Source of the DNA: Lateolabrax maculatus
Taxonomy: Eukaryota > Chordata > Actinopteri > Acropomatiformes > Lateolabracidae
Reading direction: 5' to 3'
NCBI GenBank assembly: GCA_031216445.1
Contig: CM062199.1
Location: 2,862,501-2,926,500 of the forward strand
DNA: 64,000 nt
Part shown: one piece after another, positions 1 through 12,649 of the stretch
Layout: each line of letters begins with the position of its first letter
How positions within the stretch are numbered: the stretch's first letter is position 1
The notes under the pieces: generated by a model
The model's database searches: none
The model's input: only the letters and a program-made list of their open reading frames with translations
What the model was told of the DNA's origin: nothing
Translations under genes and position numbers: made by a program

Positions 1-3000
1 CTGCGTCTCGGTGCAGAGTGCTTTTAGTCCGTGACACTGTGTCCTTGTTCGGATATTTTCCAAGCCTTATTAAATATTTCACACTTGAAAATGACTCCAA
101 AGCTGAAAGTTAGAGAGCATCATGAGCAAGCAAGGTCATGCCCCAGGTGATCCCATGGAATTGTGGGTAAGTTGTATTTGTCCTCCTTCACCTTTCCTTT
201 GTCGCTTTATAAAAAGCTATCACAATCGTGTCTGTTTTGTTCAGATTGAGTCATTTGCTCTCTCTGATCCATCCTTTAATCACTCACTGCCTCCCTGCTG
301 TCCACTGAGGGCTCGCAAATGAGTCCTTTCCTGCTCCGTGCCACACGACGTTTGTGACACAAATCACACCACATCCACACACACGCACAAGTACACATTG
401 GAGGTCTACCAAAATGGATTGTCACGGACAATATTTCTGGACTGAAGCTACTAACAGCCAATATTTGGTCCCAAAACCTTTAACTCTGACCATTTGAATG
501 TCAGAACATTCCAAAAATAGCCCTGAAATCACCAGTCCTCTCAACTTAAAGGTTAAAGATTTCTCACACAGGAGCTGTGGACTTACAGAACATGGACTCC
601 TGCTCATTAGCTGTAATTAGTGTATCAAGGCATGATTATCTTCTTCTTCTTTTTTTTTTTAATCACGTCTTTTATAACGGAAGCAGCTCTTTCCAAATAT
701 TTTGCGATGAAATTAATTTTCTAGGTTATTTGCTTTTAGGTCCCCCAAACGTCCTGCTATCCAGGGACACTGAGAATCAGTGATATTGATAAAAAAAAAA
801 AGAATCACTTGCAAAACATGTGATACATCTTTTCATCCTTGAAATTTGACATTAGAATCAATACAGGTTAAGCTCTCCCTATTTATGACCTATTGACATA
901 GTGAAACAGTTAATCAATCTGTGCCATATCTGTCATACCAGAGGTTGACCACACTCATTGGGCAACATCTGGTATTGTATTATTAATAAATGGGTAATGT
1001 TGACCCCATCAATCTAAAAGTCAATATATTAATCTGCGATTGGATGCAAACTTTCCTAGACCCAACTTACCCAACTTTTACACCCACTTCTACATAAGGG
1101 GCACACCACTTCCTGCAGTGATGTGCGGCTCGTCCAATATAGACATATAACTAGAGATACTGGGCTGAGAAATTGGTTGAAAAGAACATGTTGTCAGGCT
1201 AAATTAAATGAAATGGCAATTTACTCTGATTATCAAACTATTTCTAGGGGGCATCAGAGAAAAGCTTCAAATTCTACACATAGTGGCTCTAATAAAAAGT
1301 TTCCATTTAAAAGAATAAACGTTTCTCTTGTCCTCTCAGTGATAAGCTGCCTGGACAAAGAAAATTGCATTGTGTTCTCTTTTCTAAGTCGTATTTCCAT
1401 TAACTTTTATGCTTTGGGTACACAGCGCCATATGAAAAGAGGTTGAGCACAAGGCAAAGCTCCACACTTCCTATATGGAGCCAAACTCCTTGTCTAGCCC
1501 CGATGAGCTGGACATGAGCAGAGCTCGAGTGCTGACAGCAAGTCTCACCCCTCCATCTGCCACTGAGTGGGACCTTCAGTTGCCTCTGCAGAGAGGGAGT
1601 GAAGGAAGCTGGGAGACAGACTGTAATCTATGAACTCCTCAGTAACTGGGAGTCGCTGGGACGAACAGGCGCAGCTGCGTATTGCCTGACCCAAGCAACG
1701 ACTATCTATCCTCATCAAACCCAGTCCACCTCAGACAACGCCCCCTCTCAGCTCTTGTCAGCCTCTTCGCTCTCCTTTATTCTCCTCCATCTCCCTCGTC
1801 TCTGTATCTATTGTCTTTCCTTCATTCATCACTCACAACTATCACCCCTCTATTCGCCTATTCGCTGCACAGCGGGCCATAACTGCCCAGCTCCCCGACC
1901 CATTTCCACACAGAACCCATTACATCTCCCCATCCTCTTTTTTTTTTATCTTCATCCACCAATTCAATCCATCCAGTCACCCATCTAGTCAAATATTCAC
2001 AGACTGCTTGCTTTTTCCATTTCAGCTCATCACAGGGTTCCATGGCCACTCGTTCACTCTGAACCCGGGATTATCATCTAGGAGACGCTCCGACCGTGTG
2101 GGCTGAAGCACACAGAGGGAGAAGAAAAGCTATAATGTGCCCTTCGCTTTCTATCTCTGCGCAAGCCAACAGTGGATGGTATATTTCGTTTTTATTTTTC
2201 ACACCTTAAGGCACAAACAGCCCACACCCCGCTGTTGAACACCATAAGCGGGATTACATAAGTGCGATAACTAGCGGAGAGGAGGCTGGGGCGGCGAGGG
2301 GATATTAGCCGCTCTGGAGACTGGAGGAGGATAAGGCAGGAGATACCCACCGCAACATCTTCTCTGCTTGGTTGGCTTCCCACGAGTGGCTCAGTATCAG
2401 CCCACTATCAGCCTGGGGAACGAAAGATGGGGAGGCAGTGATGGTGGTTCGGAAGAGGAGGAAGAGGAGGAAGACCAAGAGAATAAGACCACAGGCTGAT
2501 TAGAGGATGCGACTGAGAGAAGCAGAGAAAAGAGGGAGAGATAGATGGTGGAAAGGTTAGGGGGAGAAAGGGGAGCAGAGAAATGTTCCCTCCCTCTGGC
2601 CATAGTCCTGACGAAGCCAGGATAGAGATGTCAGGCCACATCCTGTCTGCCGAGGGAAGGGAGGGGAGCCGGGATCAAGCAGCAGACAATTAGACTTTAA
2701 GCCACAGGCCCTTATCCAATCGCATTTCTGCCTTGCTCCTTATATCTTCCTCCTTGTCTCTCTTTACATCACTCCCCCTACCCCTCTCCCCTGTTCTGAG
2801 CATCCCCAGAGCTATCCAATATCAGCACTTGATTCTGCTATGTTTCCACAGGCTTCCCGGAGGCCGATCGAGTGTCCCCTCCCTGGACCGCCGAGGGACG
2901 GATACGGTGCCGACCTTGCAAGGTCACAGAGCTTGCTTCGATCAGATGAAACCCAAAACCTTCCATTTGCCTCTTTCTGCCCCTCTTTCTCTCTTCTACT

Positions 3001-3349
3001 TCAGCCAAAGCACTTCACTTGTTTTTGAGCCAATGTCACACAATTATCCTCACTTTTCACAAATCATACACATTTTCACCGGCTTGATTGCTACTGAAGA
3101 TTCCATTTTTCTGTCATTTTGCTGAGAGCATACCAAACTCCAAGGGCGACACAAAATAAAAATAAATCTATTTTTCTTGAAAGCAAGGCCGGTCTTTCCC
3201 ATTGTTTCACAGAGAAACAGATATAATTGTCAGTCTTAAGTGCTTTCAGAAACTGGACATTTGATGTATGAACAATGATGAACATGAACAATTACGTCCC
3301 ATTAGCAATAGTCAACTTCTTTTTTAGTTAAACAATGGTAAAAGCTGTC
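1..3349 (-). other. adgrb1 intron (downstream side); no gene seen
   Basis: This stretch lies 3' of the adgrb1 donor and should be intron. I looked on the minus strand for the next BAI1 exon, which should encode the first thrombospondin type 1 repeat with its Trp and Cys pattern, and did not find it. Open frames here are short. Those at about 1600-2000 and 2400-2640 reflect C/T-rich or G/A-rich low-complexity sequence, for example the GGA-rich run near 2440-2620. Confidence 0.6.
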
Positions 3350-3355
3350 CTACTC

Positions 3356-3357
3356 AC
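3356..3357 (-). other. adgrb1: Splice donor of the adgrb1 first coding exon
   Basis: On the minus strand the exon reads ATAAATG and then GTGAGTAG. The GT is at 3357-3356 and the donor matches GTGAGT. Reading on in frame meets TAG at 3352-3350, so translation requires splicing here. The exon ends in phase 1. Confidence 0.85.
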
Positions 3358-4093
3358 CATTTATCTCAGCATCTTTTCCACTCTCTCTCACGCTGGGTAA
3401 ACAGTTTTCCAGGTAAACTCCATTGTGATAACAGCTATCCCCCTCACTGAGCTGCGGTGGTGGCTCCCAGCACAAACACGGAGTCTGCATGATGCCACAG
3501 GGCCTGTTAGACGTGCTGGAGGCCAGACAGTCCTCCAGCCACTGGCACAGCATCTGACAGGCCGCCATGCTGGGGTTGCGCTTTCCCACCACCAGGTACT
3601 CTGTTTTGAAATCCCCGTCGCCATCCGTGATGGGCGTGCCCACCCGGGGAGGTCCCTTCCTCATTTGGAGGAACTGCTTTCCGGCCTCCAGGAAGGCCAC
3701 CGGGGCAGAGGTATCGCACAGCCTCACCACCTCGTTAAAGCTCTCCATGCCCAGGTATGTACGTGTGGTCTCCAGGAAGGAGTCATACTGGAAGGTGCGG
3801 AGCTGTGATGGCACGCAGTCCTTGGTAGGTTTGGTGACCTTGATGAATATGGTGTATCGCCGCGGGTCAGGGTTCTGCAGGGTCCAGGAACAAGGTATGG
3901 TGGGAAACACTGAAGATGACAGGAAGAAGCCAAAGAAGCGGCTCTGGACTAAGGTGGAGCAGGAGTCAGACTCTGGGCCTGAGGGGGCTGCGTGGCTCCA
4001 ACCCTCCATCAGCAGCAGAGGGGCAAAATACAAGAGTAGCACTGGGAGAGGCCACCTCGCTTTGCCAGGGATCCAAGAAACAATGCTTGTCAT
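3358..4093 (-). CDS. adgrb1: First coding exon of adhesion G protein-coupled receptor B1 (BAI1), N-terminal 245 residues
   Basis: ADGRB1 is a plasma-membrane adhesion GPCR of brain and phagocytes; its extracellular part binds apoptotic-cell phosphatidylserine and synaptic partners. This exon gives a signal peptide (hydrophobic core about residues 15-29, WPLPVLLLYFAPLLL) and then a cysteine-rich region with 12 Cys between residues 45 and 231. Stretches matching the BAI family, and BAI1 best, are CSTLVQ, CSWTLQNPDPRRY (68-80), FQYDSFLETTRTYLG (101-115), RLCDTSAP, KQFLQMR, EYLVVG, NPS-AACQMLC and CGIMQTPC. BAI2 and BAI3 differ at these places. I chose the ATG at 4093 because it has A at -3 and puts the signal peptide near the N-terminus; an in-frame ATG at 4126 has a poorer context. 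The frame ends one base into a codon at a GTGAGT donor (3357-3352). The thrombospondin repeats, GAIN domain and 7TM are absent and must be left of the window. I cannot tell which teleost paralogue (a or b) this is. Confidence 0.93.
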
Positions 4094-4162
4094 GGTTTGC
4101 AGATGAAGGGAAGGAGAAGGTATCATAGGTTGATGGCTGGTATCTGGCTTCGGAGCACTCAA
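4094..4162 (-). other. adgrb1: Putative 5' UTR part of the adgrb1 coding exon, with upstream splice acceptor
   Basis: Reading the minus strand, a long pyrimidine tract (complement of 4178-4250, mostly TCC repeats) is followed by TTTGTTCTACACTGCTGGAAG, whose AG lies at 4164-4163. This has the layout of a 3' splice site, so the exon probably starts at 4162. It would carry a short untranslated leader containing the alternative ATG at 4126. The human gene also places its start codon in the second exon, which agrees. The exact acceptor is inferred. Confidence 0.5.
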
Positions 4163-4177
4163 CTTCCAGCAGTGTAG

Positions 4178-4245
4178 AACAAAGGAAGAAGAGGAGGAGG
4201 AGGAAGAGGAAAAGGACGTGGAGGAGGAGGAGAAGGGGGAGGAAG
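4178..4245 (+). repeat. GGA-rich polypurine tract
   Basis: The plus strand is almost entirely G and A, built of AGG/GGA triplets. On the adgrb1 sense strand it is a TCC-rich pyrimidine run placed directly upstream of the proposed splice acceptor, so it may act as an extended polypyrimidine tract. It also opens a spurious leucine-rich frame on the minus strand. Confidence 0.75.
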
Positions 4246-4255
4246 GTTGCTCTCA

Positions 4256-7200
4256 AAGATCCAGCAATCGGCCCATGGCTGCATCAGTCGACCCCGAGAT
4301 TCACAAGAACCTGTGAAATGGAAGAGACAAGATATTATTATCATTAGGCTTCGTATCTGATCAGACAACGGAATGGGATTACACTGATTCTATTTATCTC
4401 CGCAATGAGAAATCTCTATCAGCTGTTACTGTTGGCATTGTAAACTGAGAGCGACTGCAGTGACTCGGGCCCTGGAGAACAACAAGTTGAATAGAAGCAG
4501 ACGGAGGGAGGGAGCCAGTGATTTGGTTAAGTTTTTCTTCATTATGCAAGTTCAGATTGGTCTCTTCCTGAGAGACAACTGTTTTCCTCACATGTCTGCT
4601 CCCATATTTCATCTGCCAGCTCATTAATTTGTCCAATTATAAGACTATTAATTACAAAAAAGGCAACACCTGCAGTCATTCATTACTCCACTTTACCAAG
4701 GATGAGCCACAGACAGCAATGCCATGATCAATAGTCCTCCTTTGTTTTTTTTCTTATTAAAGCCAAAACAATTAGCTATTTTATTCCCCCCATAAATACA
4801 CATTCAGAAGATGTTGGCAGTATATTTCCCATTTTGGCCCATTCCTTCTATTACACATCTCTTTTACATAATATGCAGGGCTGCTTCCCCGTGAGTAGCT
4901 TTGCAGTTTTTAGTTGTTATAATACAGTTTCTTTATTGAAAAGCTTTGAGGTGGAAAATAGTTTTAGGATGGTAAACAATATCGTTCAAATGCACAATAC
5001 TGGTTTGCTCTTGTACTGACAATTGCATAGTTTCAGCCGAGTGCATTGATTGATTTGAAATTAGTGCTTTTTGGGGAAATTGTCGTCCATTGTTAAAGTC
5101 ATTGTGAGAAAAACAAAAGGCGCTCAGTTCGCAGCACTGAGGAATATTTACAAGCACGTGTGTCAGCAGAATGTTTAGTGCAGGTATGCCTTAAAAAAAT
5201 AACATGTAATGTTACCTTCAGTTATAAATCACAGCTAAATTAACATACAGCATATCTGGCCTCGTCTTAACTTACATACTTCATTTCAAGTTAAGTTCCA
5301 GTTCAACACAGTGACTCGTACACATTTTTAATTTGGGAATAGAGACCACTGGTACGGGATTGTTAACTTGGTAAACCGAAAAATCTTGAAATCGTTATCG
5401 GGCGAGAAAAAGTTGGATCAATGCATCCGAAGTGGAGACCAGCATAGAGCTGAATATTAGACTTAGAGACATCAGGAGGGCCCAGTTCTTGAAGAGCTTG
5501 GGCTTCTTGTCCCATTGATACCAAAATATGGACAGTCTTTAAGTGAGTTCTCCAGGCTAGATAAAAAAACTAAAAAACTAAAATGAGCTCCACCTGGCCG
5601 CAAATTCAAATGACACCAAAGGGAAATGTGGCAGTAACCTTGACAACAGGCGCCCCTGGATCCCTGTCCAGCTCCTTGATATAGATTTCTGATGGAGAGA
5701 ACCTGATGGCCATAGTGTGGAGTGCAGCCAAGGACACCAGCATAGGAAAACCTCCCGCTGATCAATCATAATGATCTGTAGATCCGAAAGAAAGAGAGTC
5801 TGGAACAATCTGGTCTGTGTGTACGAGTGTGTTTCTGTGGGGAGGCGTGGAGGTGGGATGGAGTTAAAGACAAGTCGTCAGAACCAATAAAACACAATCT
5901 AAATGGAAAATCCTTCTAAAGTAGGGCTTCAGGGGAAAGTGCACTGTATCGTTTCTACAGAATGAAGTTTCCTTTTCAAACAAACTTAATTAAGCAAACT
6001 TTACTCAAGATGTGCATCTGGCAACAAGAGCTTTTTTTTTTCTTTGATAACAAGTTCAACCTCACATAACTCAAATCAGAAGAGTAAATAAATAGATGTT
6101 TTTCTTTTTACTTGGGAAGAATGTAAAGCTTTTATATGCTTTTTGGTTTTTATTCTGCTGTTTATTTATATTGGAAGATACACGTATGTAAGAATATAAT
6201 ATTTTAAATCTAATCATATGTGTACCAATTGTATATCAGTTTCCTTCTTTTGTTCAGTTTTTTGACAGTCAACAGGGTTTGCAAATATTAAACCACTGAT
6301 GACAACACACTGGACCACATGCAGACTTTGATTAGAGCTGCATCACTAAGCAACACTCAAAATTTCACACAATTCTTGTGTGTTCCTGCTCCTTATCAAA
6401 AGATTATTTATATTCTGACTGAACAGGACTGGAGCAGACTCAGTCCAACTTGGTCTGACCAGTCATAACACCTAAACCAGACAGACATTATAATTGCCTC
6501 ATCAACATTAATATGCATCCCACAGACAGACATGGTTCTGTTTATACTACATTGGGTGTTTGCATACACAGACATGTTCACAGGACTGTCAGTGCATATA
6601 ATCTGTATTGTAATTTTGAGCTGCAAGCTGATGATTCAGGCGGACCCTCGCTGACACAGGCTGATGACACATTTTACATCACAGGAACATTTGTGGATCC
6701 TCACAGCAATATGGGAAGTATAATTTGTGCTTGGAAAACATCGGTTGTGTCTCAATACTCACAATCTTTACATTCTTGAAGAATCCAGAAAGCTTCTGAG
6801 TGAATGGTTAAAAGAGTCCCAAACCTCTGCGTAAACCAGAAATACTTTGAATTGATCAAGACTGTGACTTTTGTCTGTTATTGAGTTGATATTTCGGGCT
6901 GCAATTGTCTGCCTCTGATAGTGGCCATCCTCCCTGCAGAGTCTATCCAGCTCTGCAGTCTTCTCTATGGGAATGCAGTGAAAATGCTGCCTTACAACAA
7001 TGTAACAACCCCCTTTGTGAGGCTGAAATAACCCCTGGTTCAATTCAGGGGTGTCAATTCTCAAAACCCCAAGCTATGACAAAGTCCCTATATCTAATAT
7101 CACTTAGCACCAAAAGGCTTTTCTCCAGGTACAGTGATTCATCCTGTCTCATTTTATCTCAACCCGCCCCCTGTCTCCTTCCGCCTCATCCTATTTCACC

Positions 7201-8200
7201 CCGCCTCGGCCTGGCAGCTCTCTAACTTCACCTCGTACCAAAACGCAACCAGGGAAAACTACCTAGGCCTCTTTCACCAGACAAGCCTGACAGTAATGAA
7301 ATGAATAGAGATTTTACAGAGGATAAAGAGCTGCTCTTTATTGACAGCTCTGCCTCATTTATCTCCAGACCCCCCACACCCCCACCCCAACCTCCTCCTC
7401 CTAGCCTGCCGCGAGGGAGTCTGATCGTCCAACATGCAGCGCTCTATTGGAGCTTCCTGCTCGTGTCAAGCCCCCCCTCACTGCTAACACCGAACACTGC
7501 CCCGCACCTCCCTACCCCCAACCCAGACACATACACACACACACACAGAGACGCCGCCACCGTCCCCTATCGATCTATCGTGTTTGAGAAGCTAACAGAT
7601 GGAGAGCAGCTATTAACACACTTTCATCTACTCGACAGGAGAGGAGAATAAGATATGGCAGTGAAAGACGAGATGTGAGCCAGAGCTGCACAGTAGCAGC
7701 CTGCTGAATGAAATCTGACCAGAAGATTAAACTTGATGTTCCCTATCAATTAATCAATGCAACTCTCTGAATCTCTGCTGTTACATGTTGTGTTATGGTT
7801 TTATGAAAGGCAATCAGGCGCAGAGGGCTGCAGGATTTCCCCAGCTCACAGAAAAACACCGAGCACTGGTGCAAAGGAGCACTTTTCTTCATGAAACTTC
7901 ATTCAGCACTGACCATGGGAGACATGAAGGCAGACATACACATAAAGCCCCCATGTGCAGAATTTGAGTGTGATTATACCAATCTTTTTCTTTTCTTTGT
8001 GGTTTTTGTTTGTAGAAAAATTTTGTCTCTTATGTGCCGCTTTAGTCATTCTCAGTGTTCCTGGGTCGGGTGATAATAAAGAGGTACTTCAGTGATTCAG
8101 TGTGGCACTTTCATAAAACTGGGGGACTTGACAATAACAGATTAAAAATCGGTGTGCAGAGGCTGAGATGTCCTTACTTTTAGTCTCTAGCATGGGTCAC
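4256..8200. other. Putative adgrb1 intron 1, first part; no confirmed gene
   Basis: Non-coding, AT-rich sequence with short homopolymers. The only segment that made me pause is 5594-5775 on the minus strand, listed separately. The rest shows no frame with coding character. A C-rich stretch at about 7360-7560 ends in a short CA run. Confidence 0.5.
5594..5775 (-). other. Exon-like open segment of unknown identity
   Basis: On the minus strand a good acceptor-like sequence (TTTCTTTCGGATCTACAG) ends at 5776, and a donor-like CAG/GTGGAG follows at 5594/5593. The 182 bp between stays open in one frame, which is tryptophan- and cysteine-rich and matches nothing I know. A second frame (about 5619-5755) reads FSPSEIYIKELDRDPGAPVV and looks more protein-like, but is closed by stops on both sides. 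It could be a decayed retrocopy or chance. I assign no function. Confidence 0.2.
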
Positions 8201-8219
8201 ACTCCAAAAACATCGGATC

Positions 8220-8326
8220 CTACACTTCCCATAATGCAACCTGCGTGCATCTCTAATTAAACCATCCTGACTAGTTCTTTGAAACTCCACATCCCTGTTT
8301 GTAACACAATTTGGAATTTGTAGTCC
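8220..8326. repeat. Repeat fragment with two inverted ZNF143/Staf-like motifs
   Basis: The plus strand reads CTACACTTCCCATAATGCA at 8220-8238, close to the known ZNF143 (Staf) site ACTACAATTCCCATAATGC. At 8313-8326 GGAATTTGTAGTCC is the reverse complement of a related half (ACTACAAATTCC). The two face each other about 75 bp apart. The wording resembles dispersed fish repeats, so this may be a repeat-borne motif and not a functional site. Confidence 0.4.
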
Positions 8327-8699
8327 AATCCACATTCTCACATTTGACAAAGCCCCTACAGAGCCAAGACAGGCTGAGTCGTGCTGCCAATGAGGAGTGA
8401 ACTCATCTTAAATCAGCGGATTGCCCCTGTGAGTAAAGCTCAGAGCCATACTGATATATATCTATATGGTGTGTATCTGCACTGGTGTATGTATCGAGCA
8501 ATACATACAGCAAGAAGCAATTGCAGTTCAGAAATGCCAGATATATCTTTAAGGTAATTAAGAAGCCATTCCATAGTTTTTCCATTACAGAGTACTAGCA
8601 AGTTGATTTTCTATCAAACTTCCTGCTCAGTAAATATATTTGTTGCAATTTTCAATAAACAAATCTAAAGCTGCAATAATCAACATAGCTTATATGAAC

Positions 8700-8980
8700 A
8701 TTGAATGAAATTACAACTCTGCAGTTCCCCTCAGCTTCTACAATAATTCATTGTTTTGGTTTTCAAGCGAAAAAGCCATTTCTGTGATAAGCCCACTTGG
8801 ACTTGCAAACACGACTCCAAATGAATGATAATGTTGCTCTGCGTCTGCTGGGTGTGTTAAAAGGCAATTGCTTGTTAAGGTGTTAATGGTAACAACTTTA
8901 TAAGGTGACGTTATGTCAGATGTTGTGGTTTCAGATGGTTCCACTGCCCCCAAGTGGCCAATTAATGCAGCTTTAAGGGA
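8700..8980 (+). repeat. Dispersed repeat family A, copy 1
   Basis: This segment shares wording with 53040-53430. Common features are CATTGTTTTGGTTTT near the start and, later, CCAAATGAATG followed by TGCTCTG-GTCTGCTGG-TGTGT (8817-8858 against 53326-53368). The middle part present in copies 2 and 3 is missing or diverged here. It ends in a run suggesting a weak A/T tail. No coding capacity is seen. Confidence 0.6.
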
Positions 8981-8999
8981 TCTTCAATCGTTAACTCCC

Positions 9000-11140
9000 A
9001 CCAAATCTGACCTGGTTAAAAATAAATGAATTCATTGTGGAAGCTTCCAATTCCCTTAGTTTGTCAAAATGATTTTGTTTAGAATGAATTGATATTAAAG
9101 GTAATAGTCTCTTAAAACATCACCAAACTGCTGGCCATGTACCGAGCTGCACATTCTTATTCAGAGTGAGGGTGGAAATTTTAGTATTCTGTAGCTGTGG
9201 AATTATTCATTCCTTTCTGCCTGTGGCTGGAACAGCAAGCAATTAAAAGAACAAAGGTGTTGCATTAGCCAGCAGCCTAGAAGTATGACTCCATGTAGAC
9301 AAGCCCAACAGGCTGGCTCTGTGAGCGAGTCAGAACAATGGCCCAATCACAGGGAAGCAACAGTCCCTCAGACAGAGATGTAGAGGGAGAGAGAGATAGA
9401 GACAGAGACAAAGAGAGCACTGATGAGAAAATGATAGAGTCGCATGGAGCATCACTTCTCACATCAGCAGCACAGGGATTACAGGCTGATTAGCAGAGTA
9501 ACACAGGGACCTGCTGCCACACTCTTGCCGTATAAACTACAAGGCACAAAGCCACGGGGCCGCGAGGCGAATTTCCTCTTCTCTGAAGTACAAGTTGTGT
9601 AAAATTGCTCCTCTGCGTCATCAAATTCTTTCACATGCAAAATAATTTGGCAGAGACATCCGTTACAGCAGTTTGTGGTGTTCGACATCGATCATGAAGG
9701 CTATTCAGTCGGTGCGTACAATGCTTGGGTGAGCGATCAGAAAGACAGGAGGAGAAATGGGGAAAGAGAGGATGATGGAAGATGAAAAAATAAGTCATTC
9801 CTTCAGGTCAGCCTGATATATGAGGAATGGATTACCCTTTTGCATAAAACCAGATGTGTTCCAGTAAATCACTTCACTAGCCTCTGCAGTGAACACATGG
9901 CCATATTAAATCCTCTACAAGACATGCAAAACAATACTAACCTTAGAAGGTGGGAGAAGTTAAATAACCACATGAAAGCAACCATAGACTTCGTTAACTT
10001 ATAACAACATAAATGTTCAGTGTTACCAGCCTGAGAAAAAATCCATGTAAAAGATTAAATGGGACAATAGGCTGGAAAAGGACAGTGTGTATACTCTGAA
10101 AGTATGAGATTCCTTGTCATTTTTGGTCATTAATATGGGAAAATGTATACATAGCCTACTGTATAACATTTGAATTCAGCAGATGATGCAGAGTGCACAT
10201 GATTTAGTAAATGCAAGTCTTTTGCAGCAAGAGGATCTTACTCCTGGTAAGATATTTTGTTTGCCAATGTAAAATGGCTTTTATTAAACATATTGAAGAA
10301 CATAGCCATTGATTTTTGAAGGTCACCTCCTATTTCTTGTCACACTCTTACTGAAAGGGAGACTGAGCTAATGGACATCTACAGACATTGTGCTGCAGTA
10401 GTGAGGATTGAGGACAATACTGATGCTGTTTTTTGCTTGTTTTTTTTTACAAACAGCTGCTGCTGTGTCACTTTTAACCTTCTGTTGAATCATCCGCTTT
10501 GGCAACCTTGATGACTAGACCAAAGGATTCAGGTAATCATTCATCACATTCGCTATTAAGGTGCACAAAACACAGATCTTGTGCCTTTCGATAGAAAATG
10601 TGCGAGCTTTACAGGAATGTGATGTGTAATTATGTCATACGTTTTATATGGATTAGTACAATTTAGTATGTGGTTGACGATTAAAATTAACAGTAAAAAA
10701 AGTTATAACAATAAAAAATAACTTAACCCAATTCACAGCAACAAATAAATAAATGTATGAAAATCTTAAGTATGTCCCAAACAAGTCTCACTTTGCCTTA
10801 ACTAAGTAAATCCTGTGTACAGTCGCAAATTTCTCTTGCGTGACAGTAGTCTTCAATCCACCCAGTACCACCCATCCTCCACCTCTTCCAGCACATGAAT
10901 GGAGCCGGGGTTGACCTGAGCACGAAGGTTAATGGAGAAACAAGCTGGAGGGAAACACGGTGGGGTGTTTTCTCGACAAACCGCCGCTGTTTCTGTACAG
11001 CTGTGCCCTGATGGCTGCAACAACAAAACCTGCGACGTCTCGCAAGTCTCCAAAATTAAACAGATAATCATCTGTCTCTGCTGATGAATGTGTTTACCGT
11101 GGTAAATGTCAAAGCCTCTCTAATAAGCAGGGGGAAGACA
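9000..11140. other. Putative intron; no gene seen
   Basis: AT-rich non-coding sequence. A short GA-rich run lies at about 9380-9420. No conserved frame, RNA gene or further repeat family was recognised. Confidence 0.5.
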
Positions 11141-11143
11141 TCC

Positions 11144-11170
11144 AACACACACACACACACACACACACAC
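11144..11170 (+). repeat. (CA)n microsatellite
   Basis: Uninterrupted CA dinucleotides, about 13 units. Likely polymorphic. Confidence 0.95.
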
Positions 11171-12582
11171 TCAAACTTGTTCACCATTATTCGGATACAC
11201 ATTTCATTACAGCTCCCACAGAGCTCAATGGGAAGTCTTACAATGAAAGTGGGGAATGTTTAATTGATGAGGACTGACTTAGAATAAAGTAATAAACAGT
11301 AGTGGAAGAATAGTGTTTAAAATACACATTCTGCCTCATACCAAAGAATACGTTTGCCCCCATATTGTTTCTCCTCAGTCTTATATCTGTTAAAGCAGAG
11401 ATTAGTAGGCTATACAGACGTGTGAGTGTGTGTGAATACAGAAATCACACCAGCATTGTGTGGGAGGATTTCACTTCACAGTCCAGAAATCTGCAATGCA
11501 ACCTGTCTCGCCTTGCATTAAGGAGGCAATAACCCACCTAAAGCAACATTCAAATGGTTTACGCCCATCCATTGATGATTAACATGCTGTTCAGAGTGTT
11601 AAAATCGCCTCCAGAAGCTAAAGTTTATTATAGCACACGATATAATAGTGTTGGAATTAATTTTAAAAACCCTTAAACATACCCTAAAGGAGCTTTTGAC
11701 CACTACTGGCACTGATGGTACTAAAGCATCAAGAAATGTGGCAATGTGCAGACAAAATGTGGGGAAAAAGACTGCTAATCTCAGCAAACATGGTGGAAAA
11801 CAAAGCAGGTTTAAAAATATCCAAAAGGCAAACAGCTCTGCAATGTAAATAATAAATAAAGGATTCATCGTTTTGGGAGCAAAAAGTTGCTCCACAAATT
11901 CCAATCAGCCCATTAGATTCAGATTATTCTTGTGTTGACCTGATGAAGGTGCAACACAAACCAAAGACATCAGGAATCCTCGTCTGGTGAACATGAATGT
12001 CCACGATTCATGTTATGACAAACTGACACTGTCATCCTCATGTCGGGCAGAGAAAACGCTCTGCAGTCAGTCTGTATCAGTCAGAGCCGAGAGCGCAGGC
12101 CCGCAGACAGCAAACAGACGCCTGCATTGTTTACAGCGCTGTAACACTTGCACCACTAAAGCACCATGAGTGTAATTGAACATGTCTATTATTAGGTTTA
12201 CTGTACAGACTGTGTGTACTGTAGGAGCTGAGCGGCTCCAGCTGCACGCCGCTCTGTTCTTGAGTGCATAATAAAATAAGGAGACGAGAGGAGCAATTAT
12301 TCCATACACTACATGGCGACGGTTGTATTGAAGTGGATCCAGAGTTAAATACGGCCTTAATTGGATTTCACCAAGATGAGAATTTATGACATGTGTAACC
12401 TCAGATTACAGTCGTGCCACATACGGAGCAAACAGCACAAGTGGTTTTACAAACACATTAATGGGCTGATAATGAGAAACGGATCCTCGGCTTTGTTGGA
12501 TTCTCACTTCTAACACTCATGGCTGCGGTCACAGCGGTGCTCTGCCCATAACAAAATGTAAGTCACGGTGCATGTGCATGTG

Positions 12583-12583
<1 letters not shown>

Positions 12584-12615
<32 letters not shown>
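12584..12615 (+). repeat. (TG)n microsatellite
   Basis: Uninterrupted TG dinucleotides, about 16 units. It follows an imperfect CATGTG run. Confidence 0.95.
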
Positions 12616-12618
<3 letters not shown>

Positions 12619-12649
12619 CTCTCCCTCCTAATGCCCATATCTCTCAGTA

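Noticed and set aside
19..3349. Search for the next adgrb1 exon (thrombospondin repeat)
   Set aside because: No minus-strand frame shows the W-x-x-W and CSxTCG-type pattern, so the next exon is outside the window.
3425..4106. Plus-strand open frames of 127 and 179 codons opposite the adgrb1 exon
   Set aside because: They overlap the well-supported minus-strand exon, are proline/arginine-rich in the way antisense of a coding exon is, and have no domain of their own.
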